Part shown: positions 48,237 to 61,200 of the stretch, in pieces | Numbering within the stretch: the first letter of the stretch is position 1 | Layout of the letters: each line of letters opens with the position of its first letter | From: Osmia lignaria lignaria | Lineage: Eukaryota > Arthropoda > Insecta > Hymenoptera > Megachilidae | Assembly (NCBI RefSeq): GCF_051020975.1 | Contig: NW_027478169.1 | Coordinates: 1,488,001-1,552,000 of the forward strand | DNA length: 64,000 nt | Direction: 5' to 3' | Made by a program: the position numbers and the translations under genes | Notes under the pieces: model-generated | The model's input: only the letters and a program-made list of their open reading frames with translations | Told to the model about the DNA's origin: nothing | The model's database searches: none

Positions 48237-50168
48237 TCAGATGCGTAGTTCTCGAGATATATCAAGATATTTAAAAGTTCCGAAGCCGCACCAACATAAT
48301 AGAGATACAGAAACACCGTGGCCTCTTTCTTTGAGATAACTCTGCACTATTGCGCGCTGCAAATGCCACTTCCAGCTTAGCTGTGCAGAAGAAGAACAAG
48401 AAGAAGAATAAATATCTCGAAATATGTCCGTCAGGCCCCTTCCCTTGAGATAAATCTGCACATATCTTGGAAAGGAAGCGAGCTATGGCAAAATGTTAAG
48501 AGACCTTTTTTGTAGAGAATTATGTTTCCTACAATTTATGTTCTATGATATTTTTGGATCAGATGCGTAGTTCTCGAGATATATCAAGATATTTAAAAGA
48601 TGCGAAGCCGCACCAACATAATAGAGATACAGAAACACCGTGGCCCCTTTCTTTGAGATAACTCTGCACTATTGCGAGCTGCAAATGCCACTTCCAGCTT
48701 AGCTGTGCAGAAGAAGAACAAGAAGAAGAATAAATATCTCGAAATATGTCCGTCAGGCCCCTTCCCTTGAGATAAATCTGCAAATATCTCGGAAACGAAG
48801 CGAGCTATGGCAAAATGTTAAGAGACCTTTTTTGTAGAGAATTAAGTTTCCTACTTTTTATGTTCTAGGATATTTTTTGATCAGATGCGTAGTTCTCGAG
48901 ATATATCAAGATATTTAAAAGTTCCGAAGCCGCACCAACATAATAGAGATACAGAAACGCCGTGGCCACTTTCTTTGAGATAACTCTGCACTATTGCGAG
49001 CTGCAAATGCCACTTCCAGCTTAGCTGTGCAGAAGAAGAACAACAAGAAGAAGAAATATCTCGAAATATGTCCGTCAGGCCCCTTCCCTTGAGATAAATC
49101 TGCAAATATCACGGAAACGAAGCGAGCTATGGCAAAATGTTAAGAGACCTTTTTTGTAGGGAATTAAGTATCCTACTTTTTATGTTCTATGATATTTTTT
49201 GATCAGATGCGTAGTTCTCGAGATATATCAAGATATTTAAAAGATCCGAAGCCGCACCAACATAATAGAGATACAGAAACACTGTGGCCCCTTTCTTTGA
49301 GATAACTCTGCACTATTGCGAGCTGCAAATGCCACTTCCAGCTTAGCTGTGCAGAAAAAGAACAACAAGAAGAAGAAATATCTCGAAATATGTCCGTCAG
49401 GCCCCTTCCCTTGAGATAAATCCGCAAATATCTCGGAAACGAAGCGAGCTATGGCAAAATGTTAAGATACGTTTTTTGTAGAGAATTAAGTTTCCTACTT
49501 TTTATGTTCTATGATATTTTTCTATCAGATGCGTAGTTCTCGAGATATATCAAGATATTTAAAAGTTCCGAAGCCGCACCAACATAATAGAGATACAGAA
49601 ACACCGTGGCCCCTTTCTTTGAGATAACTCTGCACTATTGCGAGCTGGAAATGCCACTTCCAGTTTAGCTGCGCAGAAGAAGAACAACAAGAAGAAGAAA
49701 TATCTCGAAATATGTCCGTCAGGCCCCTTCCCTTGAGATAAATCTGCAAATATCTCGGAAACGAAGCGAGCTATGGCAAAATGTTAAGAGACCTTTTTTG
49801 TAGAGAATTAAGTTTCCTACTTTTTATGTTCTAGGATATTTTTTGATCAGATGCGTAGTTCTCGAGATATATCAAGATATTTAAAAGTTCCGAAGCCGCA
49901 CCAACATAATAGAGATACAGAAACGCCGTGGCCACTTTCTTTGAGATAACTCTGCACTATTGCGAGCTGCAAATGCCACTTCCAGCTTAGCTGTGCAGAA
50001 GAAGAACAACAAGAAGAAGAAATATCTCGAAATATGTCCGTCAGGCCCCTTCCCTTGAGATAAATCTGCAAATATCTCGGAAACGAAGCGAGCTATGGCA
50101 AAATGTTAAGAGACCTTTTTTGTAGAGAATTAAGTTTCCTACTTTTTATGTTCTATGATATTTTTTGA
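48237..50168. repeat. 6-unit repeat (1932 bp), copy 2
   Basis: The order is that of 46305 onward, shifted by 1932 bp: 48237, 48559, 48881, 49203, 49525. The sixth unit, 49847, is not of type 47915 but repeats type 48881 (TTCTAGGATA anchor, GAAACGCCGTGG), so there was an internal change of register. A private mark is TTTTTCTATCAG at 49517-49528. The four units 48881-50168 recur at 58213-59500. Confidence 0.82.
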
Positions 50169-53100
50169 TCAGATGCGTAGTTCTCGAGATATATAAAGAT
50201 ATTTAAAAGTTCCGAAGCCGCACCAACATAATAGAGATACAGAAACACCGTGGCCCCTTTCTTTGAGATAACTCTGCACTATTGCGAGCTGCAAATGCCA
50301 CTTCCAGCTTAGCTGTGCAGAAGAAGAACAACAAGAAGAAGAAATATCTCGAAATATGTCGGTCAGGCCCCTTCCCTTGAGATAAATCTGCAAATATCTC
50401 GGAAACGAAGCGAGCTATGGCAAAATGTTAAGAGACCTTTGTTGTAGAGAAGTAAGTTTCCTACTCTTTATGTTCTATGATATTTTTTGATCAGATGCGT
50501 AGTTCTCGAGATATATCAAGATATTTAACAGTTCCGAAGCTGCACCAACATAATAGAGGTACAGAAACACCGTGGCCTCTTTCTTTGAGATAACTCTGCA
50601 CTATTACGCGCTGCAAATGCCACTTCCAGCTTAGCTGTGCAGAAGAAGAACAAGAAGAAGAATAAATATCTCGAAATATGTCCGTCAGGCCCCTTCCCTT
50701 GAGATAAATCTGCAAATATCTCGGAAAGGAAGCGAGCTATGGCAAAATGTTAAGAGACCTTTTTTGTAGAGAATTATGTTTCCTACAATTTATGTTCTAT
50801 GATATTTTTGGATCAGATGCGTAGTTCTCGAGATATATCAAGATATTTAAAAGATGCGAAGCCGCACCAACATAATAGAGATACAGAAACACCGTGGCCC
50901 CTTTCTTTGAGATAACTCTGCACTATTGCGAGCTGGAAATGCCACTTCCAGTTTAGCTGTGCAGAAGAAGAACAACAAGATGAAGAAATATCTCGAAATA
51001 TGTCCGTCAGGCCCCTTCCCTTGAGATAAATCTGCAAATATCTCGGAAACGAAGCGAGCTATGGCAAAATGTAAAGAGACCTTTGTTGTAGAGAGTTAAG
51101 TTTCCTACTTTTTATCTTCTATGATATTTTTTGATCAGATGCGTAGTTCTCGAGATATATCAAGATATTTAAAAGTTCCGAAGCCGCACCAACATAATAG
51201 AGATACAGAAACACCGTGGCCCCTTTCTTTGAGATAACTCTGCACTATTGCGAGCTGCAAATGCCACTTCGAGCTTAGCTGTGCAGAAGAAGAACAACAA
51301 GAAGAAGAAATATCTCGAAATATGTCTGTCAGACCCCTTCCCTTGAGATAAATCTGCAAATATCTCGGAAACGAAGCGAGCTATGGCAAAATGTAAGGAG
51401 ACCTTTTTTGTAGAGAATTAAGTTTCCTACTTCTTATCTTCTATGATATTTTTTGATCAGATGCGTAGTTCTCGAGATATATCAAGATATTTAAAAGTTC
51501 CGAAGCCGCACCAACATAATAGAGATACAGAAATACCGTGGCCCCTTTCTTTGAGATAACTCTGCACTATTGCGAGCTGCAAATGCCACTTCGAGCTTAG
51601 CTGTGCAGAAGAAGAACAACAAGAAGAAGAAATATCTCGAAATATGTCCGTCAGACCCCTTCCCTTGAGATAAATCTGCAAATATCTCGGAAACGAAGCG
51701 AGCTATGGCAAAATGTTAAGATACCTTTTTTGTAGAGAATTAAGTTTCCTACTTTTTATGTTCTATGATATTTTTTGATCAGATGCGTAGTTCTCGAGAT
51801 ATATCAAGATATTTAAAAGTTCCGAAGCCGCACCAACATAATAGAGATACAGAAACACCGTGGCCCCTTTCTTTGAGATAACTCTGCACTATTGCGACCT
51901 GCAAATGCCAGTTCCAGCTTAGCTGTGCAGAAAAAGCACAACAATAACAAGAAATATCTCGGAATATGTCCGTCAGGCCCCTTCCCTTGAGATAAATCTG
52001 CAAATATCTCGGAAACGAAGCGAGCTATGGCAAAATGTTAAGAGACCTTTTTTGTAGAGAATTATGTTTCCTACAATTTATGTTCTATGATATTTTTTGA
52101 TCAGATGCGTAGTTCTCGAGATATATCAAGATATTTAAAAGTTCCGAAGCCGCACCAACATAATAGAGATACAGAAACACCGTGGCCCCTTTCTTTGAGA
52201 TAGCTCTGCACTATTGCGAGCTGGAAATGCCACTTCCAGTTTAGCTGTGCAGAAGAAGAACAACAAGATGAAGAAATATCTCGAAATATGTCCGTCAGGC
52301 CCCTTCCCTTGAGATAAATCTGCAAATATCTCGGAAACGAAGCGAGCTATGGCAAAATGTAAAGAGACCTTTTTTGTAGAGAATTAAGTTTCCTACTTTT
52401 TATCTTCTATGATATTTTTTGATCAGATGCGTAGTTCTCGAGATATATCAAGATATTTAAAAGTTCCGAAGCTGCACCAACATAATAGAGGTACAGAAAC
52501 ACCGCGGCCTCTTTCTTTGAGATAACTCTGCACTACTGCGTGCTGCAAATGCCAGTTCCAGCTTAGCTGTGCAGAAGAGGAACAACAAGAAGAAGAAATA
52601 TCTCGGAATATGTCCGTCAGGCCCCTTCCCTTGAGCTAAATCTGCAAATATCTCGGAAACGAAGCGAGCTATGGCAAAATGTTAAGACACCTTTTTTGTA
52701 GAGAATTAAGTTTCCTACTTTTTATGTTCTATGATATTTTTTGATCAGATGCGTAGTTCTCGAGATATATCAAGATATTTAAAAGTTCCGAAGCCGCACC
52801 AACATAATAGAGATACAGAAACACCGTGGCCCCTTTCTTTGAGATAACTCTGCACTATTGCGACCTGCAAATGCCAGTTCCAGCTTAGCTGTGCAGAAAA
52901 AGCACAACAATAACAAGAAATATCTCGGAATATGTCCGTCAGGCCCCTTCCCTTGAGATAAATCTGCAAATATCTCGGAAACGAAGCGAGCTATGGCAAA
53001 ATGTTAAGAGACCTTTTTTGTAGAGAATTATGTTTCCTACAATTTATGTTCTATGATATTTTTTGATCAGATGCGTAGATCTCGAGATATATCAGGATAT

Positions 53101-53707
53101 TTAACAGTTCCGAAGCCGCACCAACATAATAGAGATACAGAAACACCGTGGCCCCTGTCTTTGAGATAACTCTGCACTATTGCGAGCTGGAAATGCCACT
53201 TCCAGTTTAGCTGTGCAGAAGAACAACAAGATGAAGAAATATCTCGAAATATGTCCGTCAGGCCCCTTCCCTTGAGATAAATCTGCAAATATCTCGGAAA
53301 CGAAGCGAGCTATGGCAAAATGTAAAGAGACCTTTTTTGTAGAGAATTAAGTTTCCTACTTTTTATCTTCTATGATATTTTTTGATCAGATGCGTAGTTC
53401 TCGAGATATATCAAGATATTTAAAAGTTCCGAAGCTGCACCAACATAATAGAGGTACAGAAACACCGCGGCCTCTTTCTTTGAGATAACTCTGCACTACT
53501 GCGAGCTGCAAATGCCAGTTCCAGCTTAGCTGTGCAGAAGAGGAACAACAAGAAGAAGAAATATCTCGGAATATGTCCGTCAGGCCCCTTCCCTTGAGCT
53601 AAATCTGCAAATATCTCGGAAACGAAGCGAGCTATGGCAAAATGTTAAGAGAGCTTTTTTGTAGAGAATTAAGTTTCCTACTTTTTATGTTCTATGATAT
53701 TTTTTGA
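50169..53707. repeat. 11-unit higher-order repeat (3539 bp), copy 1
   Basis: The units are: 50169 (ATATATAAAGATATT, TGTCGGTCAGG); 50491 (ATTACGCGCTGC, AAGAATAAAT); 50813 (GATGCGAAG, CAAGATGAAG); 51135 and 51457 (CTTCGAGC; TGTCTGTC and AAATACCG respectively); 51779 (CAGTTCC, CAATAACAAG); 52101 (GAGATAGCTC); 52423 (CACCGCGGCC, GAGCTAAATC); 52745 (as 51779); 53067 (GTAGATCTCG, 3 bp short near 53221); and 53386 (as 52423). The length is 11 x 322 - 3. Units 6-8 and 9-11 are themselves a 3-unit duplication, so the HOR has a nested history. Confidence 0.93.
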
Positions 53708-56700
53708 TCAGATGCGTAGTTCTCGAGATATATAAAGATATTTAAAAGTTCCGAAGCCGCACCAACATAATAGAGATACAGAAACACCGTGGCCCCTTTC
53801 TTTGAGATAACTCTGCACTATTGCGAGCTGCAAATGCCACTTCCAGCTTAGCTGTGCAGAAGAAGAACAACAAGAAGAAGAAATATCTCGAAATATGTCG
53901 GTCAGGCCCCTTCCCTTGAGATAAATCTGCAAATATCTCGGAAACGAAGCGAGCTATGGCAAAATGTTAAGAGACCTTTGTTGTAGAGAAGTAAGTTTCC
54001 TACTCTTTATGTTCTATGATATTTTTTGATCAGATGCGTAGTTCTCGAGATATATCAAGATATTTAACAGTTCCGAAGCTGCACCAACATAATAGAGGTA
54101 CAGAAACACCGTGGCCTCTTTCTTTGAGATAACTCTGCACTATTACGCGCTGCAAATGCCACTTCCAGCTTAGCTGTGCAGAAGAAGAACAAGAAGAAGA
54201 ATAAATATCTCGAAATATGTCCGTCAGGCCCCTTCCCTTGAGATAAATCTGCAAATATCTCGGAAAGGAAGCGAGCTATGGCAAAATGTTAAGAGACCTT
54301 TTTTGTAGAGAATTATGTTTCCTACAATTTATGTTCTATGATATTTTTGGATCAGATGCGTAGTTCTCGAGATATATCAAGATATTTAAAAGATGCGAAG
54401 CCGCACCAACATAATAGAGATACAGAAACACCGTGGCCCCTTTCTTTGAGATAACTCTGCACTATTGCGAGCTGGAAATGCCACTTCCAGTTTAGCTGTG
54501 CAGAAGAAGAACAACAAGATGAAGAAATATCTCGAAATATGTCCGTCAGGCCCCTTCCCTTGAGATAAATCTGCAAATATCTCGGAAACGAAGCGAGCTA
54601 TGGCAAAATGTAAAGAGACCTTTGTTGTAGAGAGTTAAGTTTCCTACTTTTTATCTTCTATGATATTTTTTGATCAGATGCGTAGTTCTCGAGATATATC
54701 AAGATATTTAAAAGTTCCGAAGCCGCACCAACATAATAGAGATACAGAAACACCGTGGCCCCTTTCTTTGAGATAACTCTGCACTATTGCGAGCTGCAAA
54801 TGCCACTTCGAGCTTAGCTGTGCAGAAGAAGAACAACAAGAAGAAGAAATATCTCGAAATATGTCTGTCAGACCCCTTCCCTTGAGATAAATCTGCAAAT
54901 ATCTCGGAAACGAAGCGAGCTATGGCAAAATGTAAGGAGACCTTTTTTGTAGAGAATTAAGTTTCCTACTTCTTATCTTCTATGATATTTTTTGATCAGA
55001 TGCGTAGTTCTCGAGATATATCAAGATATTTAAAAGTTCCGAAGCCGCACCAACATAATAGAGATACAGAAATACCGTGGCCCCTTTCTTTGAGATAACT
55101 CTGCACTATTGCGAGCTGCAAATGCCACTTCGAGCTTAGCTGTGCAGAAGAAGAACAACAAGAAGAAGAAATGTCTCGAAATATGTCCGTCAGACCCCTT
55201 CCCTTGAGATAAATCTGCAAATATCTCGGAAACGAAGCGAGCTATGGCAAAATGTTAAGATACCTTTTTTGTAGAGAATTAAGTTTCCTACTTTTTATGT
55301 TCTATGATATTTTTTGATCAGATGCGTAGTTCTCGAGATATATCAAGATATTTAAAAGTTCCGAAGCCGCACCAACATAATAGAGATACAGAAACACCGT
55401 GGCCCCTTTCTTTGAGATAACTCTGCACTATTGCGACCTGCAAATGCCAGTTCCAGCTTAGCTGTGCAGAAAAAGCACAACAATAACAAGAAATATCTCG
55501 GAATATGTCCGTCAGGCCCCTTCCCTTGAGATAAATCTGCAAATATCTCGGAAACGAAGCGAGCTATGGCAAAATGTTAAGAGACCTTTTTTGTAGAGAA
55601 TTATGTTTCCTACAATTTATGTTCTATGATATTTTTTGATCAGATGCGTAGTTCTCGAGATATATCAAGATATTTAAAAGTTCCGAAGCCGCACCAACAT
55701 AATAGAGATACAGAAACACCGTGGCCCCTTTCTTTGAGATAGCTCTGCACTATTGCGAGCTGGAAATGCCACTTCCAGTTTAGCTGTGCAGAAGAAGAAC
55801 AACAAGATGAAGAAATATCTCGAAATATGTCCGTCAGGCCCCTTCCCTTGAGATAAATCTGCAAATATCTCGGAAACGAAGCGAGCTATGGCAAAATGTA
55901 AAGAGACCTTTTTTGTAGAGAATTAAGTTTCCTACTTTTTATCTTCTATGATATTTTTTGATCAGATGCGTAGTTCTCGAGATATATCAAGATATTTAAA
56001 AGTTCCGAAGCTGCACCAACATAATAGAGGTACAGAAACACCGCGGCCTCTTTCTTTGAGATAACTCTGCACTACTGCGTGCTGCAAATGCCAGTTCCAG
56101 CTTAGCTGTGCAGAAGAGGAACAACAAGAAGAAGAAATATCTCGGAATATGTCCGTCAGGCCCCTTCCCTTGAGCTAAATCTGCAAATATCTCGGAAACG
56201 AAGCGAGCTATGGCAAAATGTTAAGACACCTTTTTTGTAGAGAATTAAGTTTCCTACTTTTTATGTTCTATGATATTTTTTGATCAGATGCGTAGTTCTC
56301 GAGATATATCAAGATATTTAAAAGTTCCGAAGCCGCACCAACATAATAGAGATACAGAAACACCGTGGCCCCTTTCTTTGAGATAACTCTGCACTATTGC
56401 GACCTGCAAATGCCAGTTCCAGCTTAGCTGTGCAGAAAAAGCACAACAATAACAAGAAATATCTCGGAATATGTCCGTCAGGCCCCTTCCCTTGAGATAA
56501 ATCTGCAAATATCTCGGAAACGAAGCGAGCTATGGCAAAATGTTAAGAGACCTTTTTTGTAGAGAATTATGTTTCCTACAATTTATGTTCTATGATATTT
56601 TTTGATCAGATGCGTAGATCTCGAGATATATCAGGATATTTAACAGTTCCGAAGCCGCACCAACATAATAGAGATACAGAAACACCGTGGCCCCTGTCTT

Positions 56701-57246
56701 TGAGATAACTCTGCACTATTGCGAGCTGGAAATGCCACTTCCAGTTTAGCTGTGCAGAAGAACAACAAGATGAAGAAATATCTCGAAATATGTCCGTCAG
56801 GCCCCTTCCCTTGAGATAAATCTGCAAATATCTCGGAAACGAAGCGAGCTATGGCAAAATGTAAAGAGACCTTTTTTGTAGAGAATTAAGTTTCCTACTT
56901 TTTATCTTCTATGATATTTTTTGATCAGATGCGTAGTTCTCGAGATATATCAAGATATTTAAAAGTTCCGAAGCTGCACCAACATAATAGAGGTACAGAA
57001 ACACCGCGGCCTCTTTCTTTGAGATAACTCTGCACTACTGCGAGCTGCAAATGCCAGTTCCAGCTTAGCTGTGCAGAAGAGGAACAACAAGAAGAAGAAA
57101 TATCTCGGAATATGTCCGTCAGGCCCCTTCCCTTGAGCTAAATCTGCAAATATCTCGGAAACGAAGCGAGCTATGGCAAAATGTTAAGAGAGCTTTTTTG
57201 TAGAGAATTAAGTTTCCTACTTTTTATGTTCTATGATATTTTTTGA
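53708..57246. repeat. 11-unit HOR, copy 2 (tandem to copy 1)
   Basis: All eleven units return in order at +3539 bp. I noticed one substitution against copy 1: GAAATGTCTCG near 55169-55179 where copy 1 has GAAATATCTCG. The 3-bp-short tenth unit is preserved (56606). Near identity over 3.5 kb marks a very recent tandem amplification. Confidence 0.93.
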
Positions 57247-58212
57247 TCAGATGCGTAGTTCTCGAGATATATAAAGATATTTAAAAGTTCCGAAGCCGCA
57301 CCAACATAATAGAGATACAGAAACACCGTGGCCCCTTTCTTTGAGATAACTCTGCACTATTGCGAGCTGCAAATGCCACTTCCAGCTTAGCTGTGCAGAA
57401 GAAGAACAACAAGAAGAAGAAATATCTCGAAATATGTCGGTCAGGCCCCTTCCCTTGAGATAAATCTGCAAATATCTCGGAAACGAAGCGAGCTATGGCA
57501 AAATGTTAAGAGACCTTTGTTGTAGAGAAGTAAGTTTCCTACTCTTTATGTTCTATGATATTTTTTGATCAGATGCGTAGTTCTCGAGATATATCAAGAT
57601 ATTTAACAGTTCCGAAGCTGCACCAACATAATAGAGGTACAGAAACACCGTGGCCTCTTTCTTTGAGATAACTCTGCACTATTACGCGCTGCAAATGCCA
57701 CTTCCAGCTTAGCTGTGCAGAAGAAGAACAAGAAGAAGAATAAATATCTCGAAATATGTCCGTCAGGCCCCTTCCCTTGAGATAAATCTGCAAATATCTC
57801 GGAAAGGAAGCGAGCTATGGCAAAATGTTAAGAGACCTTTTTTGTAGAGAATTATGTTTCCTACAATTTATGTTCTATGATATTTTTGGATCAGATGCGT
57901 AGTTCTCGAGATATATCAAGATATTTAAAAGATGCGAAGCCGCACCAACATAATAGAGATACAGAAACACCGTGGCCCCTTTCTTTGAGATAACTCTGCA
58001 CTATTGCGCGCTGCAAATGCCACTTCCAGCTTAGCTGTGCAGAAGAAGAACAACAAGAAGAAGAAATATCTCGAAATATGTCGGTCAGGCCCCTTCCCTT
58101 GAGATAAATCTGCAAATATCTCGGAAACGAAGCGAGCTATGGCAAAATGTTAAGAGACCTTTTTTGTAGAGAATTAAGTTTCCTACTTTTTATGTTCTAG
58201 GATATTTTTTGA
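57247..58212. repeat. 11-unit HOR, interrupted copy 3 (first units only)
   Basis: Units 57247 and 57569 match HOR units 1 and 2. Unit 57891 starts like unit 3 (GATGCGAAG at 57932, GGATCAG anchor) but then shows ATTGCGCGCTGC and TGTCGGTCAGG and ends with TTCTAGGATA. It is a mosaic of at least two variants and leads into a copy of 48881 onward. This is where the 9332-bp duplication is joined on. Confidence 0.85.
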
Positions 58213-61200
58213 TCAGATGCGTAGTTCTCGAGATATATCAAGATATTTAAAAGTTCCGAAGCCGCACCAACATAATAGAGATACAGAAACGCCGTGGCCA
58301 CTTTCTTTGAGATAACTCTGCACTATTGCGAGCTGCAAATGCCACTTCCAGCTTAGCTGTGCAGAAGAAGAACAACAAGAAGAAGAAATATCTCGAAATA
58401 TGTCCGTCAGGCCCCTTCCCTTGAGATAAATCTGCAAATATCACGGAAACGAAGCGAGCTATGGCAAAATGTTAAGAGACCTTTTTTGTAGGGAATTAAG
58501 TATCCTACTTTTTATGTTCTATGATATTTTTTGATCAGATGCGTAGTTCTCGAGATATATCAAGATATTTAAAAGATCCGAAGCCGCACCAACATAATAG
58601 AGATACAGAAACACTGTGGCCCCTTTCTTTGAGATAACTCTGCACTATTGCGAGCTGCAAATGCCACTTCCAGCTTAGCTGTGCAGAAAAAGAACAACAA
58701 GAAGAAGAAATATCTCGAAATATGTCCGTCAGGCCCCTTCCCTTGAGATAAATCCGCAAATATCTCGGAAACGAAGCGAGCTATGGCAAAATGTTAAGAT
58801 ACGTTTTTTGTAGAGAATTAAGTTTCCTACTTTTTATGTTCTATGATATTTTTCTATCAGATGCGTAGTTCTCGAGATATATCAAGATATTTAAAAGTTC
58901 CGAAGCCGCACCAACATAATAGAGATACAGAAACACCGTGGCCCCTTTCTTTGAGATAGCTCTGCACTATTGCGAGCTGGAAATGCCACTTCCAGTTTAG
59001 CTGCGCAGAAGAAGAACAACAAGAAGAAGAAATATCTCGAAATATGTCCGTCAGGCCCCTTCCCTTGAGATAAATCTGCAAATATCTCGGAAACGAAGCG
59101 AGCTATGGCAAAATGTTAAGAGACCTTTTTTGTAGAGAATTAAGTTTCCTACTTTTTATGTTCTAGGATATTTTTTGATCAGATGCGTAGTTCTCGAGAT
59201 ATATCAAGATATTTAAAAGTTCCGAAGCCGCACCAACATAATAGAGATACAGAAACGCCGTGGCCACTTTCTTTGAGATAACTCTGCACTATTGCGAGCT
59301 GCAAATGCCACTTCCAGCTTAGCTGTGCAGAAGAAGAACAACAAGAAGAAGAAATATCTCGAAATATGTCCGTCAGGCCCCTTCCCTTGAGATAAATCTG
59401 CAAATATCTCGGAAACGAAGCGAGCTATGGCAAAATGTTAAGAGACCTTTTTTGTAGAGAATTAAGTTTCCTACTTTTTATGTTCTATGATATTTTTTGA
59501 TCAGATGCGTAGTTCTCGAGATATATAAAGATATTTAAAAGTTCCGAAGCCGCACCAACATAATAGAGATACAGAAACACCGTGGCCCCTTTCTTTGAGA
59601 TAACTCTGCACTATTGCGAGCTGCAAATGCCACTTCCAGCTTAGCTGTGCAGAAGAAGAACAACAAGAAGAAGAAATATCTCGAAATATGTCGGTCAGGC
59701 CCCTTCCCTTGAGATAAATCTGCAAATATCTCGGAAACGAAGCGAGCTATGGCAAAATGTTAAGAGACCTTTGTTGTAGAGAAGTAAGTTTCATACTCTT
59801 TATGTTCTATGATATTTTTTGATCAGATGCGTAGTTCTCGAGATATATCAAGATATTTAACAGTTCCGAAGCTGCACCAACATAATAGAGGTACAGAAAC
59901 ACCGTGGCCTCTTTCTTTGAGATAACTCTGCACTATTACGCGCTGCAAATGCCACTTCCAGCTTAGCTGTGCAGAAGAAGAACAAGAAGAAGAATAAATA
60001 TCTCGAAATATGTCCGTCAATCCCCTTCCCTTGAGATAAATCTGCAAATATCTCGGAAAGGAAGCGAGCTATGGCAAAATGTTAAGAGACCTTTTTTGTA
60101 GAGAATTATGTTTCCTACAATTTATGTTCTATGATATTTTTGGATCAGATGCGTAGTTCTCGAGATATATCAAGATATTTAAAAGATGCGAAGCCGCACC
60201 AACATAATAGAGATACAGAAACACCGTGGCCCCTTTCTTTGAGATAACTCTGCACTATTGCGAGCTGGAAATGCCACTTCCAGTTTAGCTGTGCAGAAGA
60301 AGAACAACAAGATGAAGAAATATCTCGAAATATGTCCGTCAGGCCCCTTCCCTTGAGATAAATCTGCAAATATCTCGGAAACGAAGCGAGCTATGGCAAA
60401 ATGTAAAGAGACCTTTGTTGTAGAGAGTTAAGTTTCCTACTTTTTATCTTCTATGATATTTTTTGATCAGATGCGTAGTTCTCGAGATATATCAAGATAT
60501 TTAAAAGTTCCGAAGCCGCACCAACATAATAGAGATACAGAAACACCGTGGCCCCTTTCTTTGAGATAACTCTGCACTATTGCGAGCTGCAAATGCCACT
60601 TCGAGCTTAGCTGTGCAGAAGAAGAACAACAAGAAGAAGAAATATCTCGAAATATGTCTGTCAGACCCCTTCCCTTGAGATAAATCTGCAAATATCTCGG
60701 AAACGAAGCGAGCTATGGCAAAATGTAAGGAGACCTTTTTTGTAGAGAATTAAGTTTCCTACTTCTTATCTTCTATGATATTTTTTGATCAGATGCGTAG
60801 TTCTCGAGATATATCAAGATATTTAAAAGTTCCGAAGCCGCACCAACATAATAGAGATACAGAAATACCGTGGCCCCTTTCTTTGAGATAACTCTGCACT
60901 ATTGCGAGCTGCAAATGCCACTTCGAGCTTAGCTGTGCAGAAGAAGAACAACAAGAAGAAGAAATATCTCGAAATATGTCCGTCAGACCTCTTCCCTTGA
61001 GATAAATCTGCAAATATCTCGGAAACGAAGCGAGCTATGGCAAAATGTTAAGATACCTTTTTTGTAGAGAATTAAGTTTCCTACTTTTTATGTTCTATGA
61101 TATTTTTTGATCAGATGCGTAGTTCTCGAGATATATCAAGATATTTAAAAGTTCCGAAGCCGCACCAACATAATAGAGATACAGAAACACCGTGGCCCCT

